64,000 nt of DNA from Sedimenticola hydrogenitrophicus (GCF_029017505.1 NZ_JAQGEI010000007.1:62001-126000); one strand, 5' to 3'. Counted from the stretch's first letter, positions 1 through 10,204 are shown. The notes: generated by a model not told the origin, from the sequence alone. Made by a program: numbers and translations.

Positions 1-926
1 TGGGTCTCGATGATCTGGCCGTTCGGATCCTCCATCAGATAGGTGCGGTTGCCGTGCAGTACACCGGGGGTACCGGCACACAGCGGTGCGGCGTGGCGCC
101 CCGAATCGAGCCCGTCACCGGCGGCCTCGACGCCGTACATGGCGACCGACGCATCATTCAGGAAGGGGTGGAACAGGCCGATGGCATTGGAGCCGCCGCC
201 GACGCAGGCGACCAGGGCATCGGGGAGCGCGCCGGTCTGCTGCTGCATCTGCACCCGGGCCTCGCGGCCGATCACGGCCTGGAAATCCCGCACCATGGCG
301 GGATAGGGGTGGGGACCGGCGACCGTACCGATGATGTAGAAGGTGTTGTCGATATGGGTCACCCAGTCGCGCATCGCCTCATTCAGCGCATCCTTGAGGG
401 TCTTGGAGCCGGACGACACCGACTCGACCCGGGCACCCAGCAGTTTCATACGATAGACGTTGGCCTCCTGGCGGGCGATATCCACCTCCCCCATATAGAC
501 CACGCACTCCAGTCCCAGCCGGGCCGCGACCGTGGCGGTCGCCACACCGTGCTGACCGGCCCCGGTCTCGGCTATGATGCGGCGCTTGCCCATGCGCTTG
601 GCCAACAGCGCCTGGCCGATGGTGTTGTTCACCTTGTGCGCGCCGGTATGGTTGAGATCCTCACGTTTCAGGTAGATCCGCGCCCCGCCGTTCTCGCGGC
701 TCAGCCGCTCGGCAAAATAGACCGGCGAGGGGCGTCCCACGTAGTTGGCCAGGTCGGCGTCCAGCTCGGCCAGGAAGTCGGCGTCCTGCAGGTATTTTTC
801 GTAGGCATCACGCAACTCCTGCAGCGGCTCCATCAGCGTCTCGGAGACGAACAGGCCGCCATAGGGGCCGAAGTGCCCGCGGGCATCCGGCATGTGGGTG
901 AAATCAATCGGTTGTTCGCTTGGCAC
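1..926 (-). CDS. trpB: tryptophan synthase beta subunit, 3' part outside window
   Basis: Joins indole (from TrpA) to L-serine to make L-tryptophan, using pyridoxal phosphate, in the cytosol. About 308 residues are present of the roughly 400 usual; the C-terminus lies beyond base 1. The PLP-lysine motif [16 protein letters not shown] and the phosphate-binding GGGSNAIG loop are both visible. I chose the GTG at 926 because GAGGAG lies about 8 bases upstream and the resulting N-terminus ([20 protein letters not shown]) is typical of TrpB. The start lies inside the end of trpF (23-base overlap), so the two are probably translationally coupled. Family assignment is secure; only the truncation by the window edge limits it. 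Confidence 0.97.
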   Translation of the reverse strand, partial: MPSEQPIDFTHMPDARGHFGPYGGLFVSETLMEPLQELRDAYEKYLQDADFLAELDADLANYVGRPSPVYFAERLSRENGGARIYLKREDLNHTGAHKVNNTIGQALLAKRMGKRRIIAETGAGQHGVATATVAARLGLECVVYMGEVDIARQEANVYRMKLLGARVESVSSGSKTLKDALNEAMRDWVTHIDNTFYIIGTVAGPHPYPAMVRDFQAVIGREARVQMQQQTGALPDALVACVGGGSNAIGLFHPFLNDASVAMYGVEAAGDGLDSGRHAAPLCAGTPGVLHGNRTYLMEDPNGQIIET

Positions 927-1536
927 GCTCTACTCCTCGCATGAATGCCCTGATTTTCTCTTCATCCTTGATACCTTTCTCCTGCTCCACGCCACCACTC
1001 ACATCGACGGCATAGGGGCCGATCCGTTCAATGGCGGCCGCGACATTGTCCGGGGTCAGGCCGCCCGCCAGAATGATCCGGGCCCGCATCGGTTCAGGTA
1101 TCCGTCCCCAGTCGAAGGGGGCGCCCGTGCCACCGGGCTTGCCCGGCTGATAGCTGTCCAGCAACAGGCCCGCCGCGCTCCGATACTGCCTGTCCAGAGC
1201 GGGCAGATCCACTTCCGGACGCATCCTCAGGGCCTTGATATAGGGGCGGCCATGGCCTTCGCAGGCCGCCGCGGTCTCATCTCCATGAAACTGCAACAGA
1301 TCCAGCGGGACGTTTTCCAGCACCTCCGCCACCGCTTCGGCAGTGGCATTCACAAACAGTCCGACGGTGGTGACGAAGGGAGGCAGCTCGCGGATGATCT
1401 GCGCCGCCCGGGACGCCGTTACCGCGCGTGGGCTGGGCGGATAGAAGACCAGACCGATGGCATCCGCTCCGGCCCTGACCGCGGCCATGGCATCTTCAGG
1501 ACGCGTAATACCACAAATTTTGACCCGGGTTCTCAT
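904..1536 (-). CDS. trpF: phosphoribosylanthranilate isomerase
   Basis: Catalyses the Amadori rearrangement of phosphoribosylanthranilate in tryptophan synthesis; a single TIM barrel of about 210 residues. The N-terminal [12 protein letters not shown] motif carries the catalytic cysteine, and the C-terminal AVDVSGGVE segment is the family phosphate-binding end. The open frame extends to 1590, but the extra residues do not resemble the family and the enzyme normally begins MRTRVKICG, so I place the start at 1536. The Shine-Dalgarno sequence there is weak. It is followed by trpB with overlap and preceded by truA, the usual gammaproteobacterial order. Confidence 0.95.
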   Translation of the reverse strand: MRTRVKICGITRPEDAMAAVRAGADAIGLVFYPPSPRAVTASRAAQIIRELPPFVTTVGLFVNATAEAVAEVLENVPLDLLQFHGDETAAACEGHGRPYIKALRMRPEVDLPALDRQYRSAAGLLLDSYQPGKPGGTGAPFDWGRIPEPMRARIILAGGLTPDNVAAAIERIGPYAVDVSGGVEQEKGIKDEEKIRAFMRGVERAKRTTD

Positions 1537-1635
1537 AGAACAGATAACGATACAGGATAGTGCCTGAATGCGGAAGATTTTACCCCGCATACGAACCGAA
1601 AGCAGTGAAAAAAATTGCCCTCTCCAGTCCCACCG

Positions 1636-2412
1636 TCACTCCTGGATAGCCACGGCAGCAGGCGCAACAAATTCATCGGGATAACCGACATGAACCAGAT
1701 AGAGCCCCTCCGGCGGGGCGGTGACTCCGCCCAGGGTGCGATCCCTGAACTCCAGCACATCCCGACTCCAGGTCACCGGCTGTTCACCCTTGCCGATGCT
1801 GATCAGCACACCGGCGATATTGCGCACCATGTGATGCAGGAAGGCGTTGGCCGTCACCTCGATCACCACCCGGTCATCCTCCCGGCGCACCAGCAGCCGG
1901 CTGATGGTTCTGACCGGGCTCTTGGCCTGACAGCCGACCGCCCGATAGGAGGAGAAGTCATGGGTGCCCATCAGGTGCGTCGCCGCCACCTGCATGCGTT
2001 GCTCATCCAGTGGCTGGTGGATCCACACCGCGCGATGGCGCCAGATGGCCGACCGGGTGGGGCGATTCAGTATGACGTAGCGGTAACTGCGGCTGATGGC
2101 GGAAAACCGCGCATGGAACGACTCCGGCACTTCGCGCACCCAGTTGACATTCACATCGTCGGGCAGATTGACGTTGGTCCCCAGCAGCCAACCCCGCAGC
2201 GGGCGCAGCGCAGGCGTATCAAAATGGACCACCTGCCCCTCGCCATGCACCCCGGTATCGGTCCTGCCGGCACAGTGGGTACGCACCGGATGGGCCGCCA
2301 CCTTGCCCAGCGCCGTCTCCAGCAGCAGCTGCACCGTGCGCACCCCGGATTTTTGTAACTGCCAGCCGTGAAATGCGGAGCCGTCGTACTCGATACCCAT
2401 TGCCAAACGCAT
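1636..2412 (-). CDS. truA: tRNA pseudouridine(38-40) synthase TruA
   Basis: Converts uridines 38-40 of the tRNA anticodon stem-loop to pseudouridine. The 258-residue length is normal. The N-terminal GIEYDGSAFHGWQ motif and the catalytic-aspartate motif CAGRTDTGVHGEGQVVHFD are both clear, and NAFLHHMVRNIAG is the conserved C-terminal segment. The start at 2412 gives MRLAMGIEYDG, with AGAGG a few bases upstream. It lies between fimV and trpF on the same strand, as in Pseudomonas and many relatives. A terminator-like hairpin (2455-2478) sits just upstream, so truA-trpF-trpB may be transcribed partly from its own promoter. Confidence 0.97.
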   Translation of the reverse strand: MRLAMGIEYDGSAFHGWQLQKSGVRTVQLLLETALGKVAAHPVRTHCAGRTDTGVHGEGQVVHFDTPALRPLRGWLLGTNVNLPDDVNVNWVREVPESFHARFSAISRSYRYVILNRPTRSAIWRHRAVWIHQPLDEQRMQVAATHLMGTHDFSSYRAVGCQAKSPVRTISRLLVRREDDRVVIEVTANAFLHHMVRNIAGVLISIGKGEQPVTWSRDVLEFRDRTLGGVTAPPEGLYLVHVGYPDEFVAPAAVAIQE

Positions 2413-2454
2413 TCAGCCTCTGCTCCTGAATGTCATAGAGAAGCCAAAACAGCA

Positions 2455-2478
2455 GAAGGCGCACCGGGGTGCGCCTTC
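2455..2478 (-). terminator. rho-independent terminator after fimV
   Basis: Near-perfect hairpin GAAGGCGCAC/GTGCGCCTTC a few tens of bases past the fimV stop. Read on the minus strand it is followed by TGCTGTTTTGG, a short T-rich tail. It separates fimV from truA. Confidence 0.75.
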
Positions 2479-2500
2479 CGTCTGTTACCGCTGAAAGCTG

Positions 2501-5446
2501 TCAGGAGAGCTGACCCAGCAGCTTCCGCGCCTCCGCCTGCTGCCCTTCGTTGCCCTCTTTGACCACCTCGTCAAGGATACTTCTGGCGCCATCGGCATCT
2601 TCCATTTCGACATAGGCGCGGGCCAGGTCCAGCTTGGTGTTGATCTCGTCGGTGAGGTCGCCCGCTTCTCCCTCAAGCTGTACATCGTCCTCATCCTCCT
2701 GGTCCAGATCAGCCAGGGAGAAGGACTCATCCAGCTCCAGGGGCCTCTCGTCATCCTCCGGGCCCAGCTCAAGCGAATCATACATCTGCGAATCGGTCCC
2801 TTCCAGCGACAGCGGGTCGCTGAAATCGAGTACCGCGTCACCCAGTTGCTCGGCCTCCGACTCGGCATCCAGCCTCAGGTCATCCATTTCCGCGCTCTCC
2901 AGCGGATCCTCGATGGCGAAGGCACTCTCCTCATCCAGCAGTCCTTCCGTATCCAGCTCGCTCAGGGTCAGATCGCCATCCGCGGTATCCTCATCCACGG
3001 TGTCACGGTCCGTCACCAGATTGAGGTCGGTATCGGCATCCAGGGCGAGGTCCTCTTCGCCTTCGAGGGAGAGTATCTCCGCATCCTCTTCCGCGGCCGG
3101 CGCCGGCTCCGCGCCTTCCGGCTCAAAGCCCAGATCCGTGCTGATCTCATCCAGATTGGCCTTGAGCAGTTCGCTGTCCAGGTTCAGATCGGCCAGATCA
3201 TCCAGGGTTGAGAATTCGGAACCCTCATCCATATCCAGGGCAGCGACGGACTCCAGCTGGTCGTCCTCCTGGTCCGCCAGATCGACCGCGGTGGAGTCCA
3301 GGTCCAGGTCGAGCTCGTTGTCCAGGCCCAGTTCATCCTCCAGCGAGCTCAGTTCGTCGTCGATCGTTGAGGTGGCTGCAGCCCCCGCGAACAGGGCGTG
3401 GCCGGCGGCCAATTGGGCTCCCATGGCGATCACTTTGCCCCAGGCCGCCGGATCCCTTTGATCCAGACCTTCCGCCGATGCGCTTTCGGCCAGGGCGACA
3501 AAGCCATCCTTATCCTTGGTCGCATAGAGGATCTCGAACAGTTTGTACTTCAGTTCCGTCCGCTCCGGGGACTTCTCTATCGCCTGACGAATCAGCTCCT
3601 CCGCCTGCTGGTAGCGTCCGTAGGCGATATAGACGTCCGCCTCCGCCAGTGGGTCCACCTCGCCGGTCTCATCCTGCAGGGCATCGATATCGCTGGGCGA
3701 GAAGTCGCTCAGGAATGAGGTCTCCTCGGTCGAATGCGATGCCGGTTCCTGACCGATCTCGTCCATCAGCTGCTCGGAGTCGCTCTCATCGATGGTACTG
3801 ATCAGGATACTCTCCTGGAAGTCCGCACTATGGGAACGGCGACGGCTGATGGCCACCCAGAGGAGTGCCAGCAGGACCACGATACCGGCCACCGCCACAC
3901 CCAGCAGGGTGGTATCCTGGCCGATCATCGCCAGCAGTCCGTCTTCCTCGGCGGGCTCGGCGGGTGCCGGCGGGGGGGCCGGCTGTGCCGCCGGTTCCGG
4001 TTGCGGCTCGGTTTCGGTTACAGGCGCCTGGTCGATCACCTCAGGTTTCGGGGTCTCCTCTTCCATCACCGGGGAGGGCTCATCCCCACCGGCAAGCGGA
4101 GCGCCCTCCGGTACGACCGTGTCGGCAGGCTCCTCTTCCATGACCGGCGGCTGATCGGCTTCCGCCGTCTCACCCTCGGCGGGTGCCGCGCTCTCCGCCT
4201 CCGGCTCGGCCATCACCGGTGCGCCATCGGCTGCGCCGTCCGTGCCTTCACTGACCAGGGGGGGCTCTTCAGGGGTGTCGGTACTCCCCGCGACCCCGGC
4301 CTGCAGCCGCGACAACTGATCATTTTTCAGACTCAGCAGACGCTGCAGGTCTTCAAGCTGGGACTCCAGGTCCTCCACCCGGGAGCGCACCGCCTCCGCC
4401 TCCTGCAGCGCCGCCTCCTTGGCCTCCTCGGAGGCGATCAGCTCCTGTTTCAGCTGATCCACCCCGGCCCCCTCGCTGACGCCTTCACCAGCGCCTCCGT
4501 TGGCGCCCGCCTCGCCCTCCCCGCTGGGTCGTGCTGAGGCGATCTTCAGCTCGGCTGAGGGCGCGGGTGCAGCATCGGCCTGCTGTTCCATGCCCATCGG
4601 CTGATCGGCAGCGGCGCCCTCCGAGGCCATTTCGCTCGGCTGGCTGTCGGCCTGCCAATCCTGCAATTGCTCACGATAGGCGATCGACGCCTCGCGTCGA
4701 CTCAGCTGCCGTACCTCATCGGCCGTGGGAATACGCAGGACCTGCCCCACCTTGAGGTTGTTGATATTCTGGTTGATGAACGCCTGCGGGTTGGCCCGCT
4801 GCAGGGCGATCATCATCTGCGCCATAGTGGCGCCCTCTGTGCGCACCTGACTGGCAATACCCCACAGGGTATCGTTGCGTTGGGTCGGGCCATATTCGCC
4901 GACTGCGGGACTGCCGGCCCAGGTGACATCGGAAGGGGCAACGGCCGAGCGGCCGGCGGGTGCCGGCGCCCGCGGGGCCGGGGCCGCTATGCGGCTATCC
5001 GGAGCCCGCTGCATCGGCGCCTGCTGCACCGGTGCCGGGCGGCGCCCCAGGGTGACCGGCGGATCCAGCAGCACGGTATATTCCCGTAACAGCCTGCCTT
5101 TCGGCCAGTTCACCTCGATGAGGAAATTGAGAAAAGGTTCGCGGATCGGATCGCGGCTGGAGACGCGGATGACGCTCTTGCCGTCCGCCGTCTCCTCTGC
5201 CGTGAAGCGCAGCTTGCTGAGGATGTACGGACGATCTATTCCGGAGCGGCGAAACGCCTCGGGGCTGGCCAGATTCACCTTGATATCGGTGATCTCATCC
5301 TGATCGACCGACAACAGGTCAATCTCCGCATCAAAATACTGATTCAATGCAGAGTTGAGGTGGATATTCCCCAGTCCGACCGCGTAGCTGCTTAGTGGTG
5401 ATATCCCGATTACCAAGGCAATAGCCAAGGATAATTTACGAACCAT
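2501..5446 (-). CDS. fimV: FimV/HubP-family polar peptidoglycan-binding protein
   Basis: Inner-membrane scaffold that organises the cell pole, twitching motility and type IV pilus assembly in this family. About 981 residues. An N-terminal signal peptide is followed by the conserved FimV head (GLGNIHLNSALNQYFDAEI). A LysM-like segment around residues 185-245 (NDTLWGIASQ to VGQVLRIPTADE) should bind peptidoglycan. Then come a coiled coil (near 340-390), a proline/glutamate-rich linker, one transmembrane helix (LLGVAVAGIVVLLALLWVAI), a TPR-like segment (YGRYQQAEELIRQAIEKSPE), a very acidic tail and the conserved C-terminal FimV domain (LDLARAYVEMEDADGARSIL). The start at 5446 has a GGGGGAG ribosome site; the ATG at 5461 would put five residues before the signal peptide. 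Confidence 0.95.
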   Translation of the reverse strand: MVRKLSLAIALVIGISPLSSYAVGLGNIHLNSALNQYFDAEIDLLSVDQDEITDIKVNLASPEAFRRSGIDRPYILSKLRFTAEETADGKSVIRVSSRDPIREPFLNFLIEVNWPKGRLLREYTVLLDPPVTLGRRPAPVQQAPMQRAPDSRIAAPAPRAPAPAGRSAVAPSDVTWAGSPAVGEYGPTQRNDTLWGIASQVRTEGATMAQMMIALQRANPQAFINQNINNLKVGQVLRIPTADEVRQLSRREASIAYREQLQDWQADSQPSEMASEGAAADQPMGMEQQADAAPAPSAELKIASARPSGEGEAGANGGAGEGVSEGAGVDQLKQELIASEEAKEAALQEAEAVRSRVEDLESQLEDLQRLLSLKNDQLSRLQAGVAGSTDTPEEPPLVSEGTDGAADGAPVMAEPEAESAAPAEGETAEADQPPVMEEEPADTVVPEGAPLAGGDEPSPVMEEETPKPEVIDQAPVTETEPQPEPAAQPAPPPAPAEPAEEDGLLAMIGQDTTLLGVAVAGIVVLLALLWVAISRRRSHSADFQESILISTIDESDSEQLMDEIGQEPASHSTEETSFLSDFSPSDIDALQDETGEVDPLAEADVYIAYGRYQQAEELIRQAIEKSPERTELKYKLFEILYATKDKDGFVALAESASAEGLDQRDPAAWGKVIAMGAQLAAGHALFAGAAATSTIDDELSSLEDELGLDNELDLDLDSTAVDLADQEDDQLESVAALDMDEGSEFSTLDDLADLNLDSELLKANLDEISTDLGFEPEGAEPAPAAEEDAEILSLEGEEDLALDADTDLNLVTDRDTVDEDTADGDLTLSELDTEGLLDEESAFAIEDPLESAEMDDLRLDAESEAEQLGDAVLDFSDPLSLEGTDSQMYDSLELGPEDDERPLELDESFSLADLDQEDEDDVQLEGEAGDLTDEINTKLDLARAYVEMEDADGARSILDEVVKEGNEGQQAEARKLLGQLS

Positions 5447-5547
5447 GTCTCCCCCTTCCATACCCGCTGCCCTGAATTGTCAGACAGGTAACGCCGGCAA
5501 ATACCCAAATCATAGAATACACTTAATAATTGTGGCCTAACTATAGC

Positions 5548-6573
5548 TTACAAATAGTCTTTTTCCAAAATTTCAGCAATCTGAATTGTGTTAAGTGCCG
5601 CACCCTTTCTCACATTATCAGACACAATCCACAAATTGAGCCCGCGCGGATGCGAAATATCTTCACGAACGCGTCCGACAAAGACACCGTCATGCCCGGC
5701 GGATTCCGTCACCGGCGTGGGATATCCGCCATCGATCGACTCATCCAGCAACTCGATACCGGGTGAATTCAGAAGCAGGTTCCGCGCCTCTTGCGCGCCG
5801 ATCTTCTCCCCGGTTTCGATATGCACCGCCGCGGCGTGACCGAAAAACACCGGCACCCGCACCGCCGTCGGATTGACCCGTAGCGATTCGTCACCCAGGA
5901 TCTTGCGGGTCTCCCACACCATCTTCATCTCTTCACGGGTATAGTCGTTTTCCATATAGTCGTCGATCTGGGGCAGCACATTGAAGGCGATCTGCTTGGC
6001 AAAGACAAGCGGCTTTATCGACTGACCATTGAGCAGTCGCGCGGTCTGTCCCGCCAGCTCTTCGATCGCCCGACGCCCGGCACCGGAAACGGATTGGTAG
6101 GTACAGACATTGATGCGCTCGATGCCTACCGCGGCATGGATCGGCTTCAGGGCCACCATCAGCTGGATGGTAGAACAGTTTGGATTGGCGATGATTCCGC
6201 GCTGCCGGTAATCGGCGACCCGTTCCGGATTGACTTCCGGTACCACCAGGGGAATATCGGATTCATGACGGAACTGTGAAGTATTATCGATGCAGATACA
6301 ACCCGCTTCCACCGCTTTCGGGACATATTCGGCGGAGACAGCCGCCCCGGCAGAAAACAGGGCGATCCTGACCTGGGAGAAATCGAACCCGGCCAGATCC
6401 CGCACCACCAGATACTTATCCCCGAACGCGACCCGCTTGCCGACCGAGCGCTGACTGGCCAGCGCATGGACCTTGCCCACGGGGAAGCGGCGCGCTTTCA
6501 GGATCGCGAGCATCGTCTCGCCGACGATCCCGGTCGCGCCCACGACCGCGATATCCACCTTTTTATCCGTCAT
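5548..6573 (-). CDS. aspartate-semialdehyde dehydrogenase paralog (usg position)
   Basis: Member of the family that reduces aspartyl phosphate to aspartate semialdehyde for lysine, threonine, methionine and diaminopimelate synthesis. The start at 6573 gives 341 residues beginning MTDKKVDIAVVGATGIVGE, a Rossmann nucleotide site. The catalytic cysteine is in NPNCSTIQL, the glutamine in TYQSVSGAG, and the substrate/catalytic Arg-His in RVPVFFGH. All active-site residues are therefore present. It occupies the usg position between fimV and the longer asd at 7227, which belongs to a different subfamily. Two apparently intact enzymes side by side raise redundancy or a changed substrate for this copy; the sequence does not decide which. 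Confidence 0.9.
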   Translation of the reverse strand: MTDKKVDIAVVGATGIVGETMLAILKARRFPVGKVHALASQRSVGKRVAFGDKYLVVRDLAGFDFSQVRIALFSAGAAVSAEYVPKAVEAGCICIDNTSQFRHESDIPLVVPEVNPERVADYRQRGIIANPNCSTIQLMVALKPIHAAVGIERINVCTYQSVSGAGRRAIEELAGQTARLLNGQSIKPLVFAKQIAFNVLPQIDDYMENDYTREEMKMVWETRKILGDESLRVNPTAVRVPVFFGHAAAVHIETGEKIGAQEARNLLLNSPGIELLDESIDGGYPTPVTESAGHDGVFVGRVREDISHPRGLNLWIVSDNVRKGAALNTIQIAEILEKDYL

Positions 6574-6684
6574 CAACACTCACCCACAAATAAAGTTAAC
6601 CGGGAACCGGGAACCGGGCCAAACTGCATCAAATATATAAATTAAAATTCAACATGTTAGGTAACTATTCACACGGTCTGTAAG

Positions 6685-6903
6685 TGATTGGCCTGCCTTG
6701 TTGGTCGGTCTTGGTGGCGCCTCGAATTCGGCCCCTTTTTCAGATTCAAGCCTGCCCTTGTTTGAGCGAAGCGAGTTTTGTCCACGGATGGACTTATGCC
6801 GTGGAGGCCATGGATGGCCGGGAGCGGCTTGGGCTGGCGCTGAAAAAGGGGCCGGATTCGAGGAGGCAAGCCATCGTGTGAGGCCGGCAAGGCAGGCCAA
6901 TCA
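6685..6903. repeat. palindromic intergenic repeat with nested inverted repeats
   Basis: Outer arms TGATTGGCCTGCCTTG (6685-6700) and their exact complement (6888-6903), 16 of 16. Inner arms at 6720-6743 and 6840-6863 match at 23 of 24 positions (CTGAAAAAGGGGCCG core). No coding support. Together with the next element it fills the 650-base gap between the two asd genes. It could be a MITE remnant or a palindromic repeat-family member. Confidence 0.75.
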
Positions 6904-6977
6904 TCCCGTGAGCATTGGTGGATGCGCCTACCGGCTTATCCACCCTACAAACGTACTTTATCAAAATTGAAGTAGTA

Positions 6978-7145
6978 CTAGGAGCCTGTCGGGTTTGACC
7001 GACCGTAGCGAGGGAAAGCCGATTTGAGCCAGATTTTTTGATCTTTCGAGGCGAATAGTGGACCTATTTAACGAGAAAGATCGGAAAATATGGCCAAATT
7101 CGGCTTTTCCGCAGTAGGTCAGTGTTAAATCCAACAGGCTCCTAG
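6978..7145. mobile_element. MITE-like element, about 168 bp
   Basis: Terminal inverted repeats begin CTAGGAGCCTGT at both ends (6978-7004 and 7117-7145) with a few mismatches further in. The middle contains a second palindrome: GATCTTTC near 7040 pairs with GAAAGATC near 7075 around GGACCTATTTAAC. No open frame. The architecture suggests a non-autonomous element mobilised by a transposase elsewhere. A target duplication is not clear. Confidence 0.75.
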
Positions 7146-7162
7146 ACCCGCCACAACAAAAA

Positions 7163-7206
7163 GGGAGCTGACCCAGCCGCCTGTCGATGCCGCTGGGCCA
7201 ACTCCC
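7163..7206 (-). terminator. rho-independent terminator after asd
   Basis: On the minus strand GGGAGTTGGCCCAGC pairs with GCTGGGTCAGCTCCC and is followed directly by TTTTTGTTG. It lies 20 bases past the asd stop and probably ends the leuCDB-asd transcript. Confidence 0.85.
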
Positions 7207-7226
7207 GGTCTGTTACCGATTACCGT

Positions 7227-8342
7227 TCAGTCCTGGAGCAGGATACGCAACATGCGGCGCAGCGGTTCCGCCGCCCCCCAGAGTAACTGATCACCCACGG
7301 TGAATGCCGAGAGGTAGTCCTCACCCATGGCCAGTTTACGCAGCCGCCCCACCGGTACGTCCAGGGTCCCGGTCACCACGGCCGGTGTCAGCTCGCGCAC
7401 GGTGCGCTCCCGGTCGTTCGGGATCACCTTGACCCAGTCGTTGGCCTCCGCCAGCATAGCCTCGATCTCATCCATCGGCAGATTCTGCCTTAACTTGATG
7501 GTCAGGGCCTGGCTGTGGCAACGCATGGCACCGATGCGTACACAGAGTCCGTCGATCGGCACCGGGTTGGCCTCACGCCCGAGGATCTTGTTGGTCTCGG
7601 CCCCGCCCTTCCACTCTTCGCGGCTCTGGCCGTTGGGGAGTTGGGTATCGATCCAGGGGATCAGGCTGCCGGCCAGCGGCACCCCGAAGTTGTCGGTGGG
7701 AAACGCCTCGCTGCGCATGGCGGCCGCCACGTCCCGATCGATGCCCAGAATAGCCGAGGCAGGATCGGCCAGCAGCCCCTCTACCGAGGCATGCGCCGCG
7801 CCCATCTGGCTCAGCAGCTCACGCATATTCTTGGCGCCCGCACCGGAAGCCGCCTGATAGGTCATGGCGGTGGCCCACTCCACCTGGTCCCGGTTGAACA
7901 GACCGCCCAGGGCCATCAGCATCAGGCTGACGGTGCAGTTGCCGCCGATGAAGTCCTTCACCCCGGAGGCCAGGGCGCCCTGGATCACGTCCATGTTGAC
8001 CGGATCGAGGATGATCACGCTGTTCTGCTCCATGCGCAGGGCGGAGGCGGCATCGATCCAGTAGCCGTCCCAACCGGCGCCGCGCAGATCCTTGTAGACC
8101 TGCTTGGTGTAGTCACCGCCCTGGCAGGAGACGATGGCATCCATCGCCTTCAACTCGTCGATGCGGGTGGCATCCTTGAGCGCGGGTATCGGCTTGCCGA
8201 TGTCGGGTCCCTCCTGTCCCACCTGAGAAGTGGTAAAGAAGACCGGCTCGTCGATCAGATCGAAGTCCTTCTCCGCAAGCATCCGCTCCATCAGGACCGA
8301 GCCCACCATACCACGCCAGCCGACAAAACCTACCCGTTTCAT
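7227..8342 (-). CDS. asd: aspartate-semialdehyde dehydrogenase
   Basis: Reduces L-aspartyl-4-phosphate to aspartate semialdehyde with NADPH, the branch point to lysine, diaminopimelate, threonine and methionine. About 371 residues, matching the long proteobacterial form. It starts [17 protein letters not shown], with the catalytic cysteine in [15 protein letters not shown], glutamine in [10 protein letters not shown], and the Arg/His pair in [14 protein letters not shown] chose 8342 rather than 8351 because [15 protein letters not shown] is the family N-terminus and GGTGGA lies upstream. It follows leuB on the same strand, separated by about 50 bases, and is closed by the terminator at 7163. 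Confidence 0.97.
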   Translation of the reverse strand: MKRVGFVGWRGMVGSVLMERMLAEKDFDLIDEPVFFTTSQVGQEGPDIGKPIPALKDATRIDELKAMDAIVSCQGGDYTKQVYKDLRGAGWDGYWIDAASALRMEQNSVIILDPVNMDVIQGALASGVKDFIGGNCTVSLMLMALGGLFNRDQVEWATAMTYQAASGAGAKNMRELLSQMGAAHASVEGLLADPASAILGIDRDVAAAMRSEAFPTDNFGVPLAGSLIPWIDTQLPNGQSREEWKGGAETNKILGREANPVPIDGLCVRIGAMRCHSQALTIKLRQNLPMDEIEAMLAEANDWVKVIPNDRERTVRELTPAVVTGTLDVPVGRLRKLAMGEDYLSAFTVGDQLLWGAAEPLRRMLRILLQD

Positions 8343-8390
8343 TGCTTCCACCTATATAAGTACAAAAATTCGTTATAAACCGCGTGTCGG

Positions 8391-9473
8391 CTAGCCTTCT
8401 CGCAACGCCGCGACCACCGCGTCGCCCATCGCCTCGGTACCCACTTTCTGCGTACCCTTGGAGTAGATGTCCGGGGTGCGCAATCCCTGATCCAGGGTCT
8501 TGTTCACCGCCCGCTCGACCCGCTCTGCCATGTTGTCCTCATCCAGCGAGTAGCGCAGCATCATGGCCACCGAGAGGATGGTCGCCAGGGGATTGGCCAC
8601 GCCCTGACCGGCGATATCCGGCGCCGAGCCGTGGATCGGCTCGTACATGCCCTTGCCGTGCTCGTCCAGCGAGGCGGAGGGGAGCATGCCGATGGAACCG
8701 GTCAGCATGGAGGCGCAATCGGAGAGGATATCGCCAAACATGTTGGTCGTCACCATCACATCGAACTGTTTTGGCGCCCGCACCAGCTGCATGGCCGCAT
8801 TGTCCACATACATGTGGGAGAGTTCCACCTCGGGATAGTCGGCGCCCACCTTGACCGCCACCTCGCGCCACATCTCGGTGCACTCCAGCACATTGGCCTT
8901 GTCCACCGAGCAGACCCGCTTGTTGCGCTTCATCGCAATGTCCATGGCCACACGGACGATGCGGTCCACCTCGGACTCGCGGTAGACCAGGGTATTGAAG
9001 CCCTCCTTCTCGCCGCTCTCCAACACCCGTACGCCGCGCGGCTGGCCGAAGTAGATGCCGCCGGTCAGCTCGCGCACGATCATGATATCCAGGCCGGAGA
9101 CCACCTCCGGTCGCAGGGTGGAGGCATCCGCCAGCTGCGGATAGAGGATGGCCGGACGCAGGTTGGCGAACAGTCCCAGCTCCTTGCGGAGCCCCAGCAG
9201 CCCCTTCTCCGGACGCACCGAGATGTCCAGCGGCTCCCACTTGGGTCCGCCCACGGCACCCAGCAACATCGCATCGGCCTCTTTCGCCAGGTTCAGGGTC
9301 GCCTCGGGTAGCGGATGGCCCGCGGCGTCATAGGCCACGCCGCCGATCAGTGCCTCGTCCATGTCGATATCCAAACCGTAGTCGTCACGCAGGCAGGCCA
9401 GCACCTTGACCGCCTCGGCGACGATCTCCTGACCGATGCCGTCACCCGGCAGTACCAGAATATTTTTGCTCAT
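8391..9473 (-). CDS. leuB: 3-isopropylmalate dehydrogenase
   Basis: Oxidises and decarboxylates 3-isopropylmalate with NAD in leucine synthesis. 360 residues, normal length. Starts [21 protein letters not shown]. The substrate-binding tract [12 protein letters not shown] and the metal/NAD site ([20 protein letters not shown] and [20 protein letters not shown]) are complete. It lies about 85 bases after leuD and before asd, in the conserved leuCDB-asd order. No leader peptide or attenuator was seen upstream of the operon. Confidence 0.98.
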   Translation of the reverse strand: MSKNILVLPGDGIGQEIVAEAVKVLACLRDDYGLDIDMDEALIGGVAYDAAGHPLPEATLNLAKEADAMLLGAVGGPKWEPLDISVRPEKGLLGLRKELGLFANLRPAILYPQLADASTLRPEVVSGLDIMIVRELTGGIYFGQPRGVRVLESGEKEGFNTLVYRESEVDRIVRVAMDIAMKRNKRVCSVDKANVLECTEMWREVAVKVGADYPEVELSHMYVDNAAMQLVRAPKQFDVMVTTNMFGDILSDCASMLTGSIGMLPSASLDEHGKGMYEPIHGSAPDIAGQGVANPLATILSVAMMLRYSLDEDNMAERVERAVNKTLDQGLRTPDIYSKGTQKVGTEAMGDAVVAALREG

Positions 9474-9559
9474 TGTTGTTTAACCTTGTTGTATGTTGCT
9501 CTACAGACGGGAATTAGAGTCGAAATATCGACCCCGACCCCCGGCACGATTCAGACCCA

Positions 9560-10204
9560 TCAGCCCTCGCCGAAGATCCACGGCGCCTTCTCCCGGCGCT
9601 GCTGCTCGAATGCGGCGATCTCGTCGCTGTGGCGCAGGGTCAGACCGATATCGTCCAGCCCCTCCAGCAGGCACTGCTTGCGGAACTCGTCCACCTCGAA
9701 GCCGATTACCTCACCGTCGGACATGGTCAGGGTCTGGGCCTGCAGGTCCACGGTGATCCTCAGCGCCTCGTCCCCGGTCGCCTTGGCGAACAGGCCGTCG
9801 ATCTGGCTGGCGCTCAGGCGGATCGGCAGGATACCGTTCTTGAAGCAGTTGTTGAAAAAGATATCGGCAAAGCTGGGGGCCAGGACCACCTTGAAGCCGT
9901 AATCGGCCAGCGCCCAGGGGGCGTGTTCGCGCGACGAGCCGCAACCGAAGTTGTCCCGCGCCAGCAGCACCTGGGCGCCGGCATAGCGGGCGTCATTGAG
10001 CACGAAGGAATCGTTCAACGGCCGATGGGTGCAGTCCATGTCGGGCTCGCCGTGATCCAGGTAGCGCCACTCGTCGAACAGGTAGGGACCGAAGCCGGTA
10101 CGCTTGATCGACTTGAGAAACTGCTTGGGAATAATGGCGTCGGTATCCACATTGGAGCGGTCCAGCGGGGCCACCACACCGGTAAAGGTATTAAAAGCTT
10201 CCAT
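9560..10204 (-). CDS. leuD: 3-isopropylmalate dehydratase small subunit
   Basis: Small, swivelling subunit of the aconitase-like isomerase that converts 2- to 3-isopropylmalate. 214 residues, the usual size. Characteristic segments are [17 protein letters not shown] near the N-terminus and [15 protein letters not shown] in the middle. Its ATG shares one base with the leuC stop (TGATG), implying coupled, stoichiometric translation with the large subunit. Confidence 0.98.
   Translation of the reverse strand: MEAFNTFTGVVAPLDRSNVDTDAIIPKQFLKSIKRTGFGPYLFDEWRYLDHGEPDMDCTHRPLNDSFVLNDARYAGAQVLLARDNFGCGSSREHAPWALADYGFKVVLAPSFADIFFNNCFKNGILPIRLSASQIDGLFAKATGDEALRITVDLQAQTLTMSDGEVIGFEVDEFRKQCLLEGLDDIGLTLRHSDEIAAFEQQRREKAPWIFGEG

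Noticed and set aside
54-944. Plus-strand frame opposite trpB
   Set aside because: The minus strand encodes a clear TrpB; the plus frame has no family likeness.
2634-3461. Serine-rich plus-strand frame
   Set aside because: It is the complement of the acidic FimV tail, where GAT/GAG codons read as serine and leucine codons on the other strand.
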